NCBI GenBank assembly: GCA_943704525.1
Contig: CALSCQ010000917.1
Coordinates: 1-36,596 of the forward strand
DNA length: 36,596 nt
Source of the DNA: Pigoraptor vietnamica
Taxonomy: Eukaryota; Opisthokonta; Filasterea
Reading direction: 5' to 3'
The notes under the pieces were generated by a model. That model ran no database searches and had not been told where the DNA came from. It saw nothing but the letters and a program-made list of their open reading frames with translations. Below, piece after piece: positions 11,501 through 24,191 of the stretch. How positions within the stretch are numbered: position 1 is the first letter of the stretch; the number at the start of each line of letters is the position of its first letter. The position numbers and the translations under genes are program-made.

Positions 11501-14500
11501 GAGCTTGATGCGCTGTTCCTCTGAGGCGCGAATGCGGTTGCCGACCTGGACGGATTGGTCTGCGCGGTGAAAGTGGGGGGGGGGGGGGGGGGGGGGGGGG
11601 GGGAAGGTCAGCCGTGGCACACTACAATCAAGGATGGGCCGCTACTCGCATTGGCCAACGGAGACACGAGCGAAATCCTATAGAAAGGAAGCCAAAAACG
11701 CAAGGCTCAAGAGCGTCCCGTCCCAAATTAGGAAACGGAGACACGAGCGAAATCCTATAGAAGGGAAGCCAAAAACGGAAGGCTCAACAGCGTCCCGTCC
11801 CAAATAAAGAAATGCGGTCTGCAATTGCCGGGAAGGGAGAAATTGCAGAGCCGGTTCACCCACTCTTCGAGAGTGCAAGCGCGTCCATGACCTCGTCGTC
11901 CTCCAGCAGCTTCCCCTTGGCCGTCGCAAGCACCTGCAGCATCTTGTTCTCCGCCGACGCGAGCTGCTTGCGGTCCTCCACAAGCGACACTATGACGTCA
12001 GAGCGCTGTTGCGTCATCTCGGGACTCTCCAGTCGCATGAGCCTGCTGAGAAGGCCGTCCTGCAAGCGATCGCGCGTCGCAGCGTACTGGATCACCGACA
12101 CCTTGGCGTAGACGACGGGCAGGAATTGCGGCTGCGCCACGCGGCATGTCATGTAGAGGCGGAAGTCGGGGTTGACGTCCACTTCAATGTCGCCGACCCA
12201 CACCACCGGCCGCCCACGCTCGCGCCGAATGTCCTTGCCGACGACGGCCGCAATTTCGGGCGGGAGGAACGACTCCTTAACGTCCTCGATCACGAGCGGG
12301 AAGCCCTGTCGCACGGCCGTCTCCACTGCCTTGGTGAGCGTAGCGTCCGTCGCACGCACAATGCGCACCTGCTCTTCGCCCTCGAACGCCTTGATCCATG
12401 CCGTCGCGCCGCCGTCGGGGTCGACGAGAAGCGGCCACCGCTGCGTCGTGCGCACTATGACGGCGTTCTCGAGCGAGTGGCGGTCGGTCGTGAGGCCGTT
12501 CACGGACCACATTTCGGCCTCGCCAATCTCCACAGCGTCCGACAGGCTAAAGTCGGTGCTGACGACGAACCCGGCGACAATGCACGAGCGAATCCAGTCG
12601 CTCAGCAGCGCCGCGCGGTCCCTCGGCTTGAACTGCCCAAAGTACGCCACGCCGGCCGCAGTCAGCAGGCACGACCCGTGCATCGCGTTGATCGTGTCGC
12701 TCGTCTCGTCCACCTGCTTCTGCCAGCGGAGCGCCTCGGCGTCGAGGCCCTGCAGCACACGGTCGGCGCGGTCGAGCTTGAGGCGGGTCAGGCGCATTTC
12801 CTTCTCAAAGTCCAACTTGCGCTGGAGGCACTGGTCGTACTCCTGCTGCAGCGTGTCAATCTTCCGCTCGACGGCGCCCAGCTGGTCCTGCTTCTCCTTG
12901 AGCGCCGCCTTCGCAGCCTTCAGCTTCTTCTCGCCCTCCTTCAGGCGCGCGCGCTTGGGCATCGCGGCGCGCGTGACCCTTGCGTAGTTCGCAATCGCGC
13001 GCACCCAGTGCGCAAGCGCCCGCGCGGCCCTCGACGCCAGCTTGTCAACGTTGCTTGGCTGGAAGGACGGGCTGTTGATGTAGCGGCGGAGCTTGATAAG
13101 CGTCGCGTCCGATATGTTCTCGCGGTCCACCATCTCCAGGTCGTAGTGGAGCCCGTCCAACGCGAGCAGCTTCCGCGCCTCGTCCCACCCCGGATGGCTA
13201 TCCAATAGGAGGAGGACAGCCTCCATGATTGCGAGGACGGCCTCGGGCGGGCTGACGTACATGCGCAGCTCGTTCATGTCGTGCTTGTCCAGCGATCGAA
13301 TCGCGTCCATGCACGCCTCGAGCTGCGGCCGAAGGTTGTTGACCTCGGACTCGGCGTCGTCACGCATCGCCTCGACAGTTGCCGCCAGTCGCCCGACCTG
13401 CGCTTCGTCGGCTTTGACGAGCGCGCGCATCTTGTTCGCCTCGACCTGTTCCGTGCGCACTTGCTCCATCAGCGTCTCGCTCAGCGCCACCGCGGCCTCC
13501 AGCTGCGGAGTGAGCGCCACGAGGTACTGGCGCATGTCGTTGACCGACTTGTAGGCCTCCTGCAGGCGCTCGACGGCCGCCTGGAAGCGCGCGGAGGCCC
13601 CGTTGAGGAAGCTCCTCCGCTTCTCCGCCGACGACGCGAATATCTTGAGCATCTCGAGGAACATGGACGGCGAGACGTACGAGGCGACCTTCGCCTCCTG
13701 CCGAACGCGCGCGGCGAGGGTCATCGCCGTCTGGTGGATGTGCGAGGCGATGTTGGGGAGGGCGTCCTGTAGCGTGTCGCTGGGGAACTGCACGCCCCGG
13801 ATCATCCTTCCGGCAATCTCCGTCAGCGCGTCCTGCGGCCACTCCTTGAAGCAGTACACGGTCGCGGACGACATGAGGCGCAGGTGTCGCACGGCCACGT
13901 GCCGCAGCCGCCCGCTCTCGGCGGTCGTGCAGAACGCCACGTGTATGTTGCGGCTCGCGCGCAGCAGGAAGGCCTCGATGATGCCGTCCTGCGTGTCGTC
14001 ACGTGCCGCGTCCCTCATCGACTTGCGAAGCGCGTCCGATATCGTCTTGAGCTCCGCCGCGTCAAAGAGCCCGTGGATCGCGCCGTGCGACACGATCGAG
14101 TGCATCGTCGTGAGGTGCTCGTCCAGTGCCGCGTCCGACGTCACGTCGTCGTCGCAGAGGAGGAGGAGAGCGCGGCGGTTCTTCACGCCGGCGTTGCGCA
14201 CAATCTGCCGGAGCTCCTCGCGGCCCTCGTTTCCCTTGCTCCGCCCTCTCAGCTCGAGGACGTTGTAGCTTTCCAGGTGTGCGGCCAGGCGGACGAGTGA
14301 CCGGCGTCCACTGCCGCCGGGACCGACGAGGATGGCGTGCCCACCGGGGAGCTTCAGCACGCGACTGAGTCGCGCGACGGCAAGCAGCGCCGCGCGGAAG
14401 AACACAATGTCCATGTTGGCCTTGCGATCGACGTTGTACATCGACTGCGCCTCCGCCACGAGCCGCCCCATCTCGTCAAAGTCCTTCACCTCGCAGTAGA

Positions 14501-17500
14501 GGCCGTCGGTCACGTGCAGGCTGTTGTGCGGCGGGCTGAAGTGGTGGCTGAAGGCAATTTCGTACGGGTCGAGATCGGCAAAGTCCGCCCCGAAGAAGCG
14601 ACGGAGAAGCCCCCGCACCTGCATCGTTAGCCAGTCGGCGTCCTCCCTTCGCGTGAGGCCGTCGCCGTACGTGCGCGCGACCTCGTGCGCCCACATGCGC
14701 ACAATCGACTCGCCCGTCGTCACGAGGACGTTCATGTCCCCGAGGTCCTGCTTCATGTTCGCGGCCGGGCGCGGGTTGAGGAGAAGAAGACCCTGCACGA
14801 CCCGCACGAGGCTGCGGAGGTCAAAGCGGTAGTGCGGGCGGGATGGCGCCGCAGGCAGCGACTTGCGAATCGCAGAGTGTATCTCGACGGTGGCGAGCGC
14901 GAGGGCACGCGACATGTTGTCGCGGTTCGGGAGGCGATATGCGGGCAGGCTGTCCAGCCACGTGTGTATCGTTGGGTGGATGAGGTCAAACTGGCACCGC
15001 AGCGAAGGCTCCTGCACGCAGAGGGGAAAGAAGAGGCGCGCGAACCGCTTGCCGTACGACGGCATTCCGGGCTGGTCCGAGCGACCGGTGGCGACGAAGC
15101 CAACGCCGCGCACGCTCGTGGACGCCCATCGGTTCTTGTCGTACACGGCGCCGCTCAACATCACCTGCCTGCACAGCTCAAAGATGGGCCTCGCCGTCGT
15201 GCCCGCCGCGGCCGTCACGTCGTCGACAAACACGACGAGCGCCGGCTTGTTGTTCGGGGGCACGAGAAGGTGCTTACGCTTCTGCTCCAGGTGCGTTTCG
15301 ACGTGCTCCTGCAGGTCCCTTGCGCCCATGGTCGGCGTGACGGCGATAAGCGCACTCGCGTAGTCCACGGGGAGGTAACGGTGCATGTAGTTGCGCATGA
15401 TGTGCGTCTTGCCAACGCCGGGAGGGCCGGTCAGCAGCACCGAGGCGCCCGTCGGCACCAGCAGCGACGTGAGGCACGTGTACCGGAAGTTCTCGACCGT
15501 GATCACGTGCCCCGCGAACGGCGGCGAGTCGCGCGTGGGCTTGAGCAGGGACATTTGCGCGCGCCAATCGAGCAGCGCGGGCGTGTGCGGGTCCACACAG
15601 TAGTCGAACAGCGTGTCCTTGTCGGGCACCACGACGCTCGGCGCCGCGTGCGGGATCATCTCGCGTAGCAGCAGGTCGAAGTTGGCGCGCGTGTCCTCGT
15701 CCTCGATGGCCCCGCCAAACGCCCACACGAGCGAGAACACGGCAAACAGCTGCAGCAGCTTGTTGATCGGCGGCTCGGTCCCCTCCGGGTGAGAGCGATC
15801 AAGGGTCACGCGAATGGCCGCCTGTTCGGCCTCGATGAGGCTCTCGAGGAGCACGCAGAACCCTTGCGCCTTGGTGATGAGCGGCGTCTCCACGGAACTC
15901 GACCCCGCCTTCTTGCGAAGAAAGTCCGCCGACGCCTGGAACGTCGACTCGCTAAAGTGCGTGACGAGCGCGCGGAGGGGCTTGGCGATGGCCGAGTGCC
16001 GCTTCTCCATCGTCGCGAGCCACGTCGTCACCGCGGGCTTCCATCCCATCGTGCGCTTGGGGATGTGGACGACGCCTATCCTGCTCACGCTAGCAGGTGA
16101 CGCGAGTGCGAGCGAGTCCGTCTCAAACAAGAAGTTGAGAGAGGGAGGCACGTCCATGCGCTCGCCGCTCGCGAGGCACACCACGCGCGTGTCGTCCAGC
16201 GCGGAATTGAGGCTCTCCATCCACACGGGCTCCGTGGGCCCGTCAAGCACTATCCACTGCCGCTCCGTACGCGTCTTCTTCTCCGTAAGGATGCGCCGCA
16301 CGACCTTGCCGACGACGCCGTCGTTCCACTCCTGCGCGGCGGGATTGTAGAACCCAAACAGCTCCTCCATCGTCACTGCCCATGGGAATATCTCAGCGAC
16401 GTCGACGAGCGACGCGGCCTCCGAGCCCTTGCGGTTGATGACCTTCGCGACAATCTCACGGACCACCGTCTTCCCGCAACCCGCCTCGCCGACGATGGCG
16501 ACGCCCGTGCGAGCGTTCAGCGCGTTGTACAGCTGCACGCACTTCTCCGCGAGCGGCTCGCAGGGCGTGAGGCCGGCCTCCTCCATCTGCTGCAGGACGG
16601 GACGGAACAGCGGCGAGTCACGTGGGTCCACCTGCAGGCTTCCCGGGAAAAACTCCTCGAGGAAGCCGGCAAACAGAACGAGGTCCCGGTGAGACAAGAG
16701 AGGGGTCAGGCACTCGTGTATCGCGCGCATCATGATGACGTCCTCGGACACGTTGTTCTCGCCTTGCGTGCGCCGCATGCGCCCGGCAGCCGCAAAAACC
16801 GACCGCCGCATGCGCAGCCCAAAGTCGTAGCGGCTGTTCGGTTCGAGGCGCTCAACGCACAGGGCGAAGAAGGCGCTCACGCGCATCGCGAGCAGCTGCG
16901 CCGTTTGGAACCCCTCGCTGAAGAGGACGACCTCCGCGATGATCTTGTGGTCGATGGACGCGACGGCGACCGGGCGGAAGAGCGAGCGGAGGCTCTCCGG
17001 CATCGCATTGCGCCCCGACGCACCCGGGTTGGCCGTGGCGATGAGCGCGCAGTGGTGGTTGAGGCTGACGTCCCTCCCCTCCAGCATGAACTTGTCCGCT
17101 AGAATGCTCTTCTGTGCGCCGGCGGAAGACCCGCCGTACATGCGCCGCATCTCGGCCGCCTTCGTCACCTTGGCGGCGTACGCCTGGAGGGCGCGCTGCA
17201 CGGTCATCACGTGCTGCCCAAAGACCGACATGAGCTCCGCGCCAAGACGGTTAATCTCGTCGAGGCACACCCACGCGCCGCTCTGCACGGCACCGCGCAG
17301 CAAACGGCTCACAATCTTGCTCTCGACGCACGACGAGCAGTTGAACACGACGCAGTGGCGGCCGGCCGACCGGGCGAGGTCCTTGGCGATTTCCGTCTTG
17401 CCCACACCTGCCGGCCCCGCGAGCATGGCACCCCGGTGCAGCGCGAAGGCCGTCATCATGGCCATTCGGCACCGGTCCGTCAGCGGCGTCACGACGAGGC

Positions 17501-20500
17501 GGCGCGGGCACCCGAGGTACTCAAAGCCGTAGTCGATCGTCACGTCGCCTTGGCTCAGCGTGAGGGCGCGGGCGCCGCGGTCCCACTCGTAGCGCATCTC
17601 CTGCAGCCACTCAAAATCCGACGCCGACACGACGTTCTCCACGAGGAGGCGATCGAGGACGTCGCGCGCGTGCAGGCTGACCGTCACGAGCGCGGAGAGG
17701 GTCATGCGACGCGCCTCGCTCACGTGGCCGCGCAGCGCACGGAGGAACTCCTCCAGCTCGAAGCGATATCGGTCGCGGAATCGCTGCAGGTTCGAGGACG
17801 ACGCGTCGCGGTTCAGGGCTTCGAGTCCGCGTGCCGTGTCACGCGACCACGCCACCTGGGACGTCAGAATGACGCACTGCGCTGGGAACTCCGTCTGCCA
17901 CTTGACGGCAAACGAGGGGTCTTCCATGCAAGCGTCGTAGACGTCGAGACACTGGCGCAAGTTGATCGCCATCTGCAAGGGAAAAGGGGCGGGCAAGTCA
18001 CGTGTGTGTGTTGTGAGTGGGAACGACTCGTTAAAGAGAGAAACGCTGCACGCGGCGAGCCAATGAGTGCTGGCAAGCGTGGCGCAGGAGTTAGGACCCA
18101 CCGTCGACTTGATCGCGCTGTCCACGTTTGATATCCAGTCCTCCACGGGGCCAATCGCCTTCACGACCGACTCGAGCAGAAGCACCTCGCGCGTGGACGA
18201 CTCGACGCCGACGACGACCTGCTGGGTGCCGCCGGCCTCGAGGTTGGCCACGTCACGCACGAACAGCGTCGCGACGCCGTCGAAGCACTTGCGCACTTGT
18301 GACTGGATCGCGTGCGCGTTGCCGGGGTGCGAGAGGATGTCGAGGAGCTCGTCGTTTGAGAGGAAATAGAAGCGCGGGAACGCCATCCGCTTCGTCTCGA
18401 GGTAGTCGTCGAGCGTGCGCATGATGTCTTCCAGCTGCTTGTCACAGTCCGCGAGCATCCGAAGCAGCGCCTCTCCCTCGTACTCCGGGCGCGTCGACCG
18501 CGCGCCGCCGCGCCTTGCAGCGAGCGCAATGGCGAGTGGCTGCGTGCGAATGGCCTCGATGAACCCGCGCCACTTCCTGTCGATGATGATGAACTTGTTG
18601 GCGGAGACGGGAATCTGCGAGCGCATGTCCGGCTGCGAGAAGATGGCGTCCAGGTAGATCCACTTGCGCTGCATCTGCGCCATCGCGTCCAGGATCTCGG
18701 CAAGGAGCGCGAGGTTCTTCTCCCACGCCTGCGAACACGAGTGTATGTGTGTGTGGTGTTGGGGGATGGGGGTCAGTATACGGCGACGCTTGTTGTGGGA
18801 GTGCAACCTATAGAGCGAGAATTACGCGCACGCGTCGTGATGCCATCCGACCATGAGAGCAACGCCCACCTCAACTTCCCCGCGGATTTCGCCGACCGCC
18901 TTGTTCGTCAGCATCGCCGCGAGCGTAATCTGGTGGTCCTCCACGACCGCCTGCAGCTCCTCAAGACCCGCCACTATGCACGGCTCGGCCGCGGCGTCCT
19001 TCGCCTTGTCAGCCTCCGACGGTATCTGCGTGCTCGACACATTCAGGCCCGGCGGGCCCGGCGTGCCGCGTCCGGACAGGCTGGTCGACGCGATCGACTT
19101 GGTGGACCGCAGCGAGGGCATCGCCAGCGACGGGTTAGCAGGCGGCGCGTCAAACGTGGCGAGCGTCCGCGACACGAGCTCGCTCTGCCGGGCGACAAGC
19201 CGGAAGCGCGTCGAGTCCCACGTCGTGCGTATCTTGTCCATCGCGACCTCGAGCGCGTACTCGGCGACGGCGACGGCGACGATCTTCCCGATGGCGGGGG
19301 CGCGCTGCACAACCTCGTACTGGAGGAGGTCGTCGAGCGTGTACTCGCGGTTGGGGTTGTACTGGCGACCGAGGACGCCGAACACCTCCTTCCAGTGCCG
19401 CGTCTTCATCGCCTGGCTGCCGAGATCGATGAGAACGGGCATGGCGTTGCGCAGCTTCTCCACGTCGGCGTGGTAGTGGAACGCGACGAGGTCGTTCGGG
19501 CGATCGACAATAAACCGCGTGGCCGTGTTGGACCACGTGTCGAGCTGGCGCCTCATCGCCTGAAGGTCGAGCGAGCGGAACGACGCGCGCAGCCACGCGC
19601 CCACCGTCTCCTTCCACATCTCGCGCAGCTTCCAGACGTCGCGCCGGGCGTTGAGCTCTTGCGTGCAGAGCGCGAGCCGGTACTCCTCCGTTGCCGTGCA
19701 CTTGAACATCTCGCGCCACTTTCGCAAGTCTTCCGAGCGCCGCGCAATGTCCGCAAGATCCTCGGCGACCTCAGACAGGTGCTGCAGCACCACGCCGGGC
19801 TGCGACCGGTGCTCCGACGACATCCCGTTCTTCAGAATCGACTGAATCGCGACGAGCTCCTCCTCGAGGCCGTCCGACGTCCCCTCGATCGACTGGCGCA
19901 TGAGGGGCACCTGCTCAGCCTCAAACACACGCGCCTCCTTCAGCTTGCCCTGGTAGTGCATCCATGCCGCCGACAGCTGCGCGTACGCCACGCGGGCCTC
20001 CGTCGACTGCTCCACGCCACGCACGACGATGACCTGGTGCAGCGCAGAGACGCGGTCGAGCGTGGCCTTGTGGCTGTCCTCGCCGGTCGCGACCTCGGCC
20101 AGCCGCGTGGCGTAGTCCCCAAACTCCTCCAGCGACTCGGGACGCTGCGAAAGCTCCTCGCACGTCGACTCGAGGTTGAGGATGAGGTCCTCGGCGGCCT
20201 TGAGGCACCGCCGGCACAGCGCCCGCTCGATGGCCGTCCCCACGGACTCCAAGCGGGGCTCGAGCGACGTCCGCAACTCGTTCGCCTCGACCAGCAGCAC
20301 CCAGTTGGCGCTCTTGAAGTTGACCTCGACGCGGCGCACTTCGGACATCCACTCGTTGATTCGGTCGAGCCACTCCTTGTACTGCGCGGCGTCCTTCACG
20401 GCCGCCTCGAACGTCTCCTCCGTCCAGTCGCGCACGAACACGTGGATTTCCCACAGGATGCCAAACGTCTCGGCGTGGTTCTGCGCCTCGTCAAACGCCG

Positions 20501-23500
20501 ACGCCATCGCCCCCTCCACCTGCTGCATGGGCTCGCTGTACTCTCTCCGCCAGTGGATCCGAAGGAACACCGGGTGCATCTGGCCGGACTCGCCGCCACG
20601 CGAACTCACGGGGATGTGCTGCAGGGTCGGGTGCTCCGATATGCGCGGGAAGCGGCACATCATGCTCATCGCCGCCCGCATCGACTCGCTCACGGCCGAG
20701 CACACGCGACGGCGGTGCGGCACAAACGCAATCTCGTCCGCGCCGTACGTCGCCTTGATGCGAAACAGCGGCCGGCGCCGCTTCGACGTCACAAACGCGT
20801 CGCGATAGTCGCCGGAGAGAATGACGAGCGCGCGCGACGCAACAAGGTCGTCCACCATCAGCTCGCACAATCGGATGAGCCGCCCCAATAGGTCCGCCTC
20901 CGCGCGCGCCTCCTTAGCCGCCTTGATGCCCTCCTTGAACGCGCGCTTCTCGGCGTGCATCGACGTCGCCTTGCTGTTGAACGATGGTAGAACGATGCGC
21001 TGCGCCTCTCCTGCGAGCTTCGTCAGCACGCCCAGGCACGCGCGCTCGACCGTCCCCCGCAGTGTGAAGCTGAGCGCGTTGAGCGCCTCCGTGGCACGCT
21101 TGAACGACGACGTACGCGAGTCCTCAAACTCTTGCAACCTGCGCGCACGCGGCACGAGACATCAGAATCCGCTGTTGCACTTTGCCACGGCCATTAGGGG
21201 AAGGAGCTGAGAAAATTGAGAATAATCAGTGTCAGCGCTACACGGCCTCGTCTAACAAATCAAGTGAGAATGCGACGGGCAGCAGGAAGGATGCGGGACC
21301 CACGTGTACGTGAGTGCCTCGTTGACCTGGAGAAAGTGAATTTCGTCGACGCGCTCGGACACCAGGACGCGCACTTCGAGCAGCGTCTGCTGGAAGACGG
21401 GCATCGCCTGGAGGAGAATGTGGGGAAGCCTGCGACAGAAGAGAAGAGGCTCAAATAAATACCGGCTCGGTGCACAACGACGCCAAAACGGAACAGCGCA
21501 ACAGGCACGACTAGTATGTCTGCGCGGTGTACGAAGGCCGCCTGCACGCGCGCAACAGGCACTGGTGAAAGAAAGACGACGTATGAGGCCGCATGCACGC
21601 GCACGCGGACTCACGTGTCCTTCTTCTTCCGGAACGACTTGAGCCGCAGGTACCGCCGCCACGCCTGGAACGTCTTCATGACGAGGTAGTTCTTGAAAAA
21701 CGACAGCTTCGAGACGGCGTTGAACAGCGTCGCCTCGTGCACCCAGTCGGCGAGCGTTGTGACCTCTGCACGAGATGGAGAGTTGGATGCAGACACACGC
21801 AAACACACATACAAACAAATAAACATACTATAAAAGCGCATGCGCAACGAAAAAAGACTCAAGGTGTTGGCAAACTCGGTGAACGCACCGGTGGGCTCGT
21901 TCGGCTGCACGTGGATGACGCCAGAAGGCGACATGACGTAGTGCTCTGGGCCGACCGTGTCCTTCGGCACAACGATAAGGTCGTACGGGCGATAGGCCTT
22001 CGAGGGGGCGCGCTGGAGGTAGACGAACTCCATCACGCCTGCGACGACACGGCCAGTGTGAGCTGCTGCCCAAACGCGCGTGCACACAGACAAACGCGCG
22101 TGCACACAGACAAAGGCGAGCGCACACAGACAGGCCAAGAGCTCACCCTTGTGGGTGTTGCTGGCGAAAAATTCGACAACATCGCGTCCCGTCGACAGCA
22201 GCTGCGGAGACATCCCACTTAGTAACACAATCACAGGCGCAGAGCCCCCCCCCCCCCCCCCCCCCCACGCACACACACATTTGACACCCCTCGTCATTCC
22301 TCACCTCCTTGGCATCCCTCAACTCCTTAACCGAGCGCGGCAAGAGCGTCTCTAGAGGCGTGGGCGCATTCGTAGCTCCTTCCTCGGGCATAGAGGACGC
22401 GCGCCGTGTGCCGCTCGAAGCAGACATGGGACGGGAAAGCCACGCACGCTCGGGCTGTGCGGATGGTGGCCGCGGGCGAGCGCTCGACGGCCTCGCCGAC
22501 AACGGTCGCGACGTGGCACTCGTTGGACGGGATACAGTGGGCGACGGCGATGGTGCGACGACAATGTCCTGCGGGTCAAAGGACGGCCTGAACTTGGCCG
22601 ACAGCGGGCGCTCACGGGTGGGACGCTTGACGGGGAAAAAATCTGCGACGGCATCACCCGTCAACGACGTGCGTGTCCGTGCCGTGGACACGTGCATGCG
22701 TGCATGAGTGACAGGAAATAGTAATCGGTCCCCCCGCCAATCGACATACCGTCATCATCGTCCGGCGCGAAGACCTTGCGCGTCGACGTCGACTCGACGG
22801 TGCCGAGGGCGCTGATGTTGACGCGCCGAGGAGGTTGCACCTGCGTTGAGAACGGGTCCGGGCTTTCCGACTCCCGCCCAAAGAACTCGGAAGTGTTCGT
22901 GTGGTCCATCGACGTCTGCGTGCGCCTCAGCGCGCTCTTCGGTCGCTGCAGTCGCACCGGGGATGGCTGCTGCATGGGGTCCGGGGGCTGTTTCGCGCGC
23001 GACACATGATGAGCAGGGTGCCGAGAAACATACACAACGGCCATACGAGCGCACACTTGCGCACGCGCTTGTCTATCTCTACACGTACGTAACAGCCACC
23101 CATGCCACACAGGAAAGTAGAGGCAGGAACGTAGAGGCAGTAACATACTGCTCGAACTGCCCCGCCAACACCCCGTACCAACGCCGACATGGCAGCCACA
23201 CCAGTGTCCAGACTGACTGCATTCCACGCACCGGCGAATCGATTCCCGTGTTCGTTGCGTCCCTCGCGAGGATGCGCCGGTCGACGCTCGTTCGCCCAGA
23301 CGCCACGTGCGTGATCTGGTCCGGAAATGCCGCCTCAATGTACTCGGCGAGCCTCAAGTCGCGCGTCTTCGGGTTCTCGCGGGCGACGCGATACACGCGC
23401 GCGAGATAGTGAAGCAGTTGCAGCTGCGTTGCGACACACCCACCGTCAGTGATTCAGTTCGAAATGTGATGCATGGGCGGGCGTTCTTAAGACAGAGCAC

Positions 23501-24191
23501 CCAACAGCGCAACCCCTCTGAGATGCAAGAACGACAGCATGGAGAGGGCTAAACGCCAGCGCGAAAAACGAAACGGTCGTCGTGCACACGTGCAAACCGC
23601 CTCCGCCGGCGAGTGCAAAGCGCCGCGACCAGGCCCCAGTTTGGTGCCCTCAAGCATGGCCTCTTTTCGACCCACCTGTGTCTGATTCTCCGCCAGCTGC
23701 ACTTCCCCGGGCGACGTCCTCGCGATGCCGTCGAGCACCTCGCGCAGAAATCGCCACGTTTCAAAGTTGTCCTCCGTCATGCACTCGATAATCAGCTCAA
23801 TGATGTTGCCCCGATCAGCCCACGACGCGCGCGCCGCCGACGTCGAAGTTGATGGCGCAGTCATCGGCGGCGGTTGCGAAGGCGCGACCGGAGTTCGATG
23901 CGGCGGCACGGGCGCCGACTTGTGTCGCGCATGGCTTCCGTTTTGCGCGCCTGTGGGTGGCTTTTTCGGGCTCGTCTGTTGCTTGTATGGGGACGGCGTC
24001 GTTGAACTCAAACCAGGCGTCGCCGACGGATTCACATGTCGCCGCCCAATACCGATGGTGCTTGCCGCACGCGGCGCGTACGAGCGGGCGCCGTCTCTCT
24101 CGGTGACGATGAATTGTCCAATGTCCCTCACGGGCTCCGACGGCAGCGACGGCACCGGCGAGTGCGCCGGGTACGTGCGCGATGCCGACAT
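8585..24191 (-). CDS. Axonemal dynein heavy chain, 12 exons, about 4581 aa
   Basis: A motor subunit that slides axonemal doublets. Inferred exons: 24191-23676, 23423-23232, 22987-22750, 22642-22305, 22201-22147, 22038-21889, 21765-21615, 21429-21304, 21138-18870, 18728-18102, 17972-11864, 11559-8585; all phases join. P-loops: AAA1 GPAGVGKTE (about 1740), AAA2 GEAGCGKT (about 2049), AAA3 GPPGVGKTH (about 2402), AAA4 GPGGSGRRS (about 2772; Arg for Lys is usual in axonemal chains). The stalk coiled coils and microtubule-binding domain span about 3010-3300. AAA5 follows with NGLTTDRHSLENAVIV, and the C-terminus ends GVAILCQKDD, like single-headed inner-arm chains (DNAH3/7/12, DNAH6 types). The first 430 residues are largely Pro/Ser-rich and not recognised. 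ATG 24191 is the first in-frame start. The inner-arm subtype is an inference; the family is certain. Confidence 0.95.
11575..11603 (+). repeat. Poly-G (poly-C in the sense of the dynein gene), 29 nt
   Basis: An uninterrupted run of 29 G on the + strand. In the dynein transcript it is a poly-C stretch that ends 14 nt before the first base of exon 12, where a polypyrimidine tract would be expected. Length is likely to vary between individuals and reads. Confidence 0.97.
11657..11805. repeat. Two-copy tandem repeat, 77-bp period, inside dynein intron 11
   Basis: Copy 1 is 11657-11728 and copy 2 is 11734-11805. Each is about 72 bp, starts with AACGGAGACACGAGC and ends with CCCGTCCCAAAT, and they differ at only a few positions. 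I do not see a third copy in the window. The origin is unknown; it could be a recent local duplication or a piece of a dispersed element. Confidence 0.9.
17973..18101 (-). other. Dynein intron 10, stop-free and a multiple of three (129 bp)
   Basis: Donor GTGGGT, acceptor CAG, phase 0. The sequence reads through in frame as 43 codons. It is called an intron because the encoded segment is unlike dynein linker sequence, while SAIKST joined to MAINLRQCL restores the family alignment. Confidence 0.75.
22039..22146 (-). other. Dynein intron 5 with three 20-bp tandem repeats
   Basis: Donor GTGAGC, acceptor CAG, phase 1, 108 bp. Three copies of a 20-bp unit occupy 22071-22090, 22091-22110 and 22111-22130, the third diverged. 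The intron is stop-free in the coding frame. Confidence 0.8.
22245..22266 (+). repeat. Poly-C (poly-G in dynein sense), 22 nt, in intron 4
   Basis: An uninterrupted run of 22 C on the + strand lies within the inferred 103-bp intron 22202-22304 between dynein exons 4 and 5. In the transcript it is a poly-G run, which could form a quadruplex. Confidence 0.97.

Larger units (their letters stand above)
11560..11863 (-). other. Dynein intron 11 (304 bp) with homopolymer and tandem repeat
   Basis: Donor GTGGGT at 11863 and acceptor CAG at 11562-11560 in the sense direction, phase 1. Splicing joins the end of AAA5 (ALSK) to NQSVQVGNRI at the start of AAA6. The intron contains the G/C homopolymer and a two-copy 77-bp repeat listed separately. 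A second donor, GTGAAC, 4 bp downstream of the first is in the same phase and would give Ser-Asp instead of Asn. Confidence 0.85.

Noticed and set aside
12009-13208. + strand 399-codon open frame
   Set aside because: Antisense shadow of the dynein stalk and AAA5 region; Arg/Leu/His-rich with no family resemblance.
18741-20891. Long + strand open frame (716 codons) opposite the dynein gene
   Set aside because: It is antisense to a dynein exon with clear homology. It is rich in Arg, His and Leu as expected from reversed GC-rich codons, and shows no domain motif.
22071-22130. Possible CRISPR-like array
   Set aside because: Three contiguous 20-bp units without spacers inside a eukaryotic intron; this is a plain tandem repeat.
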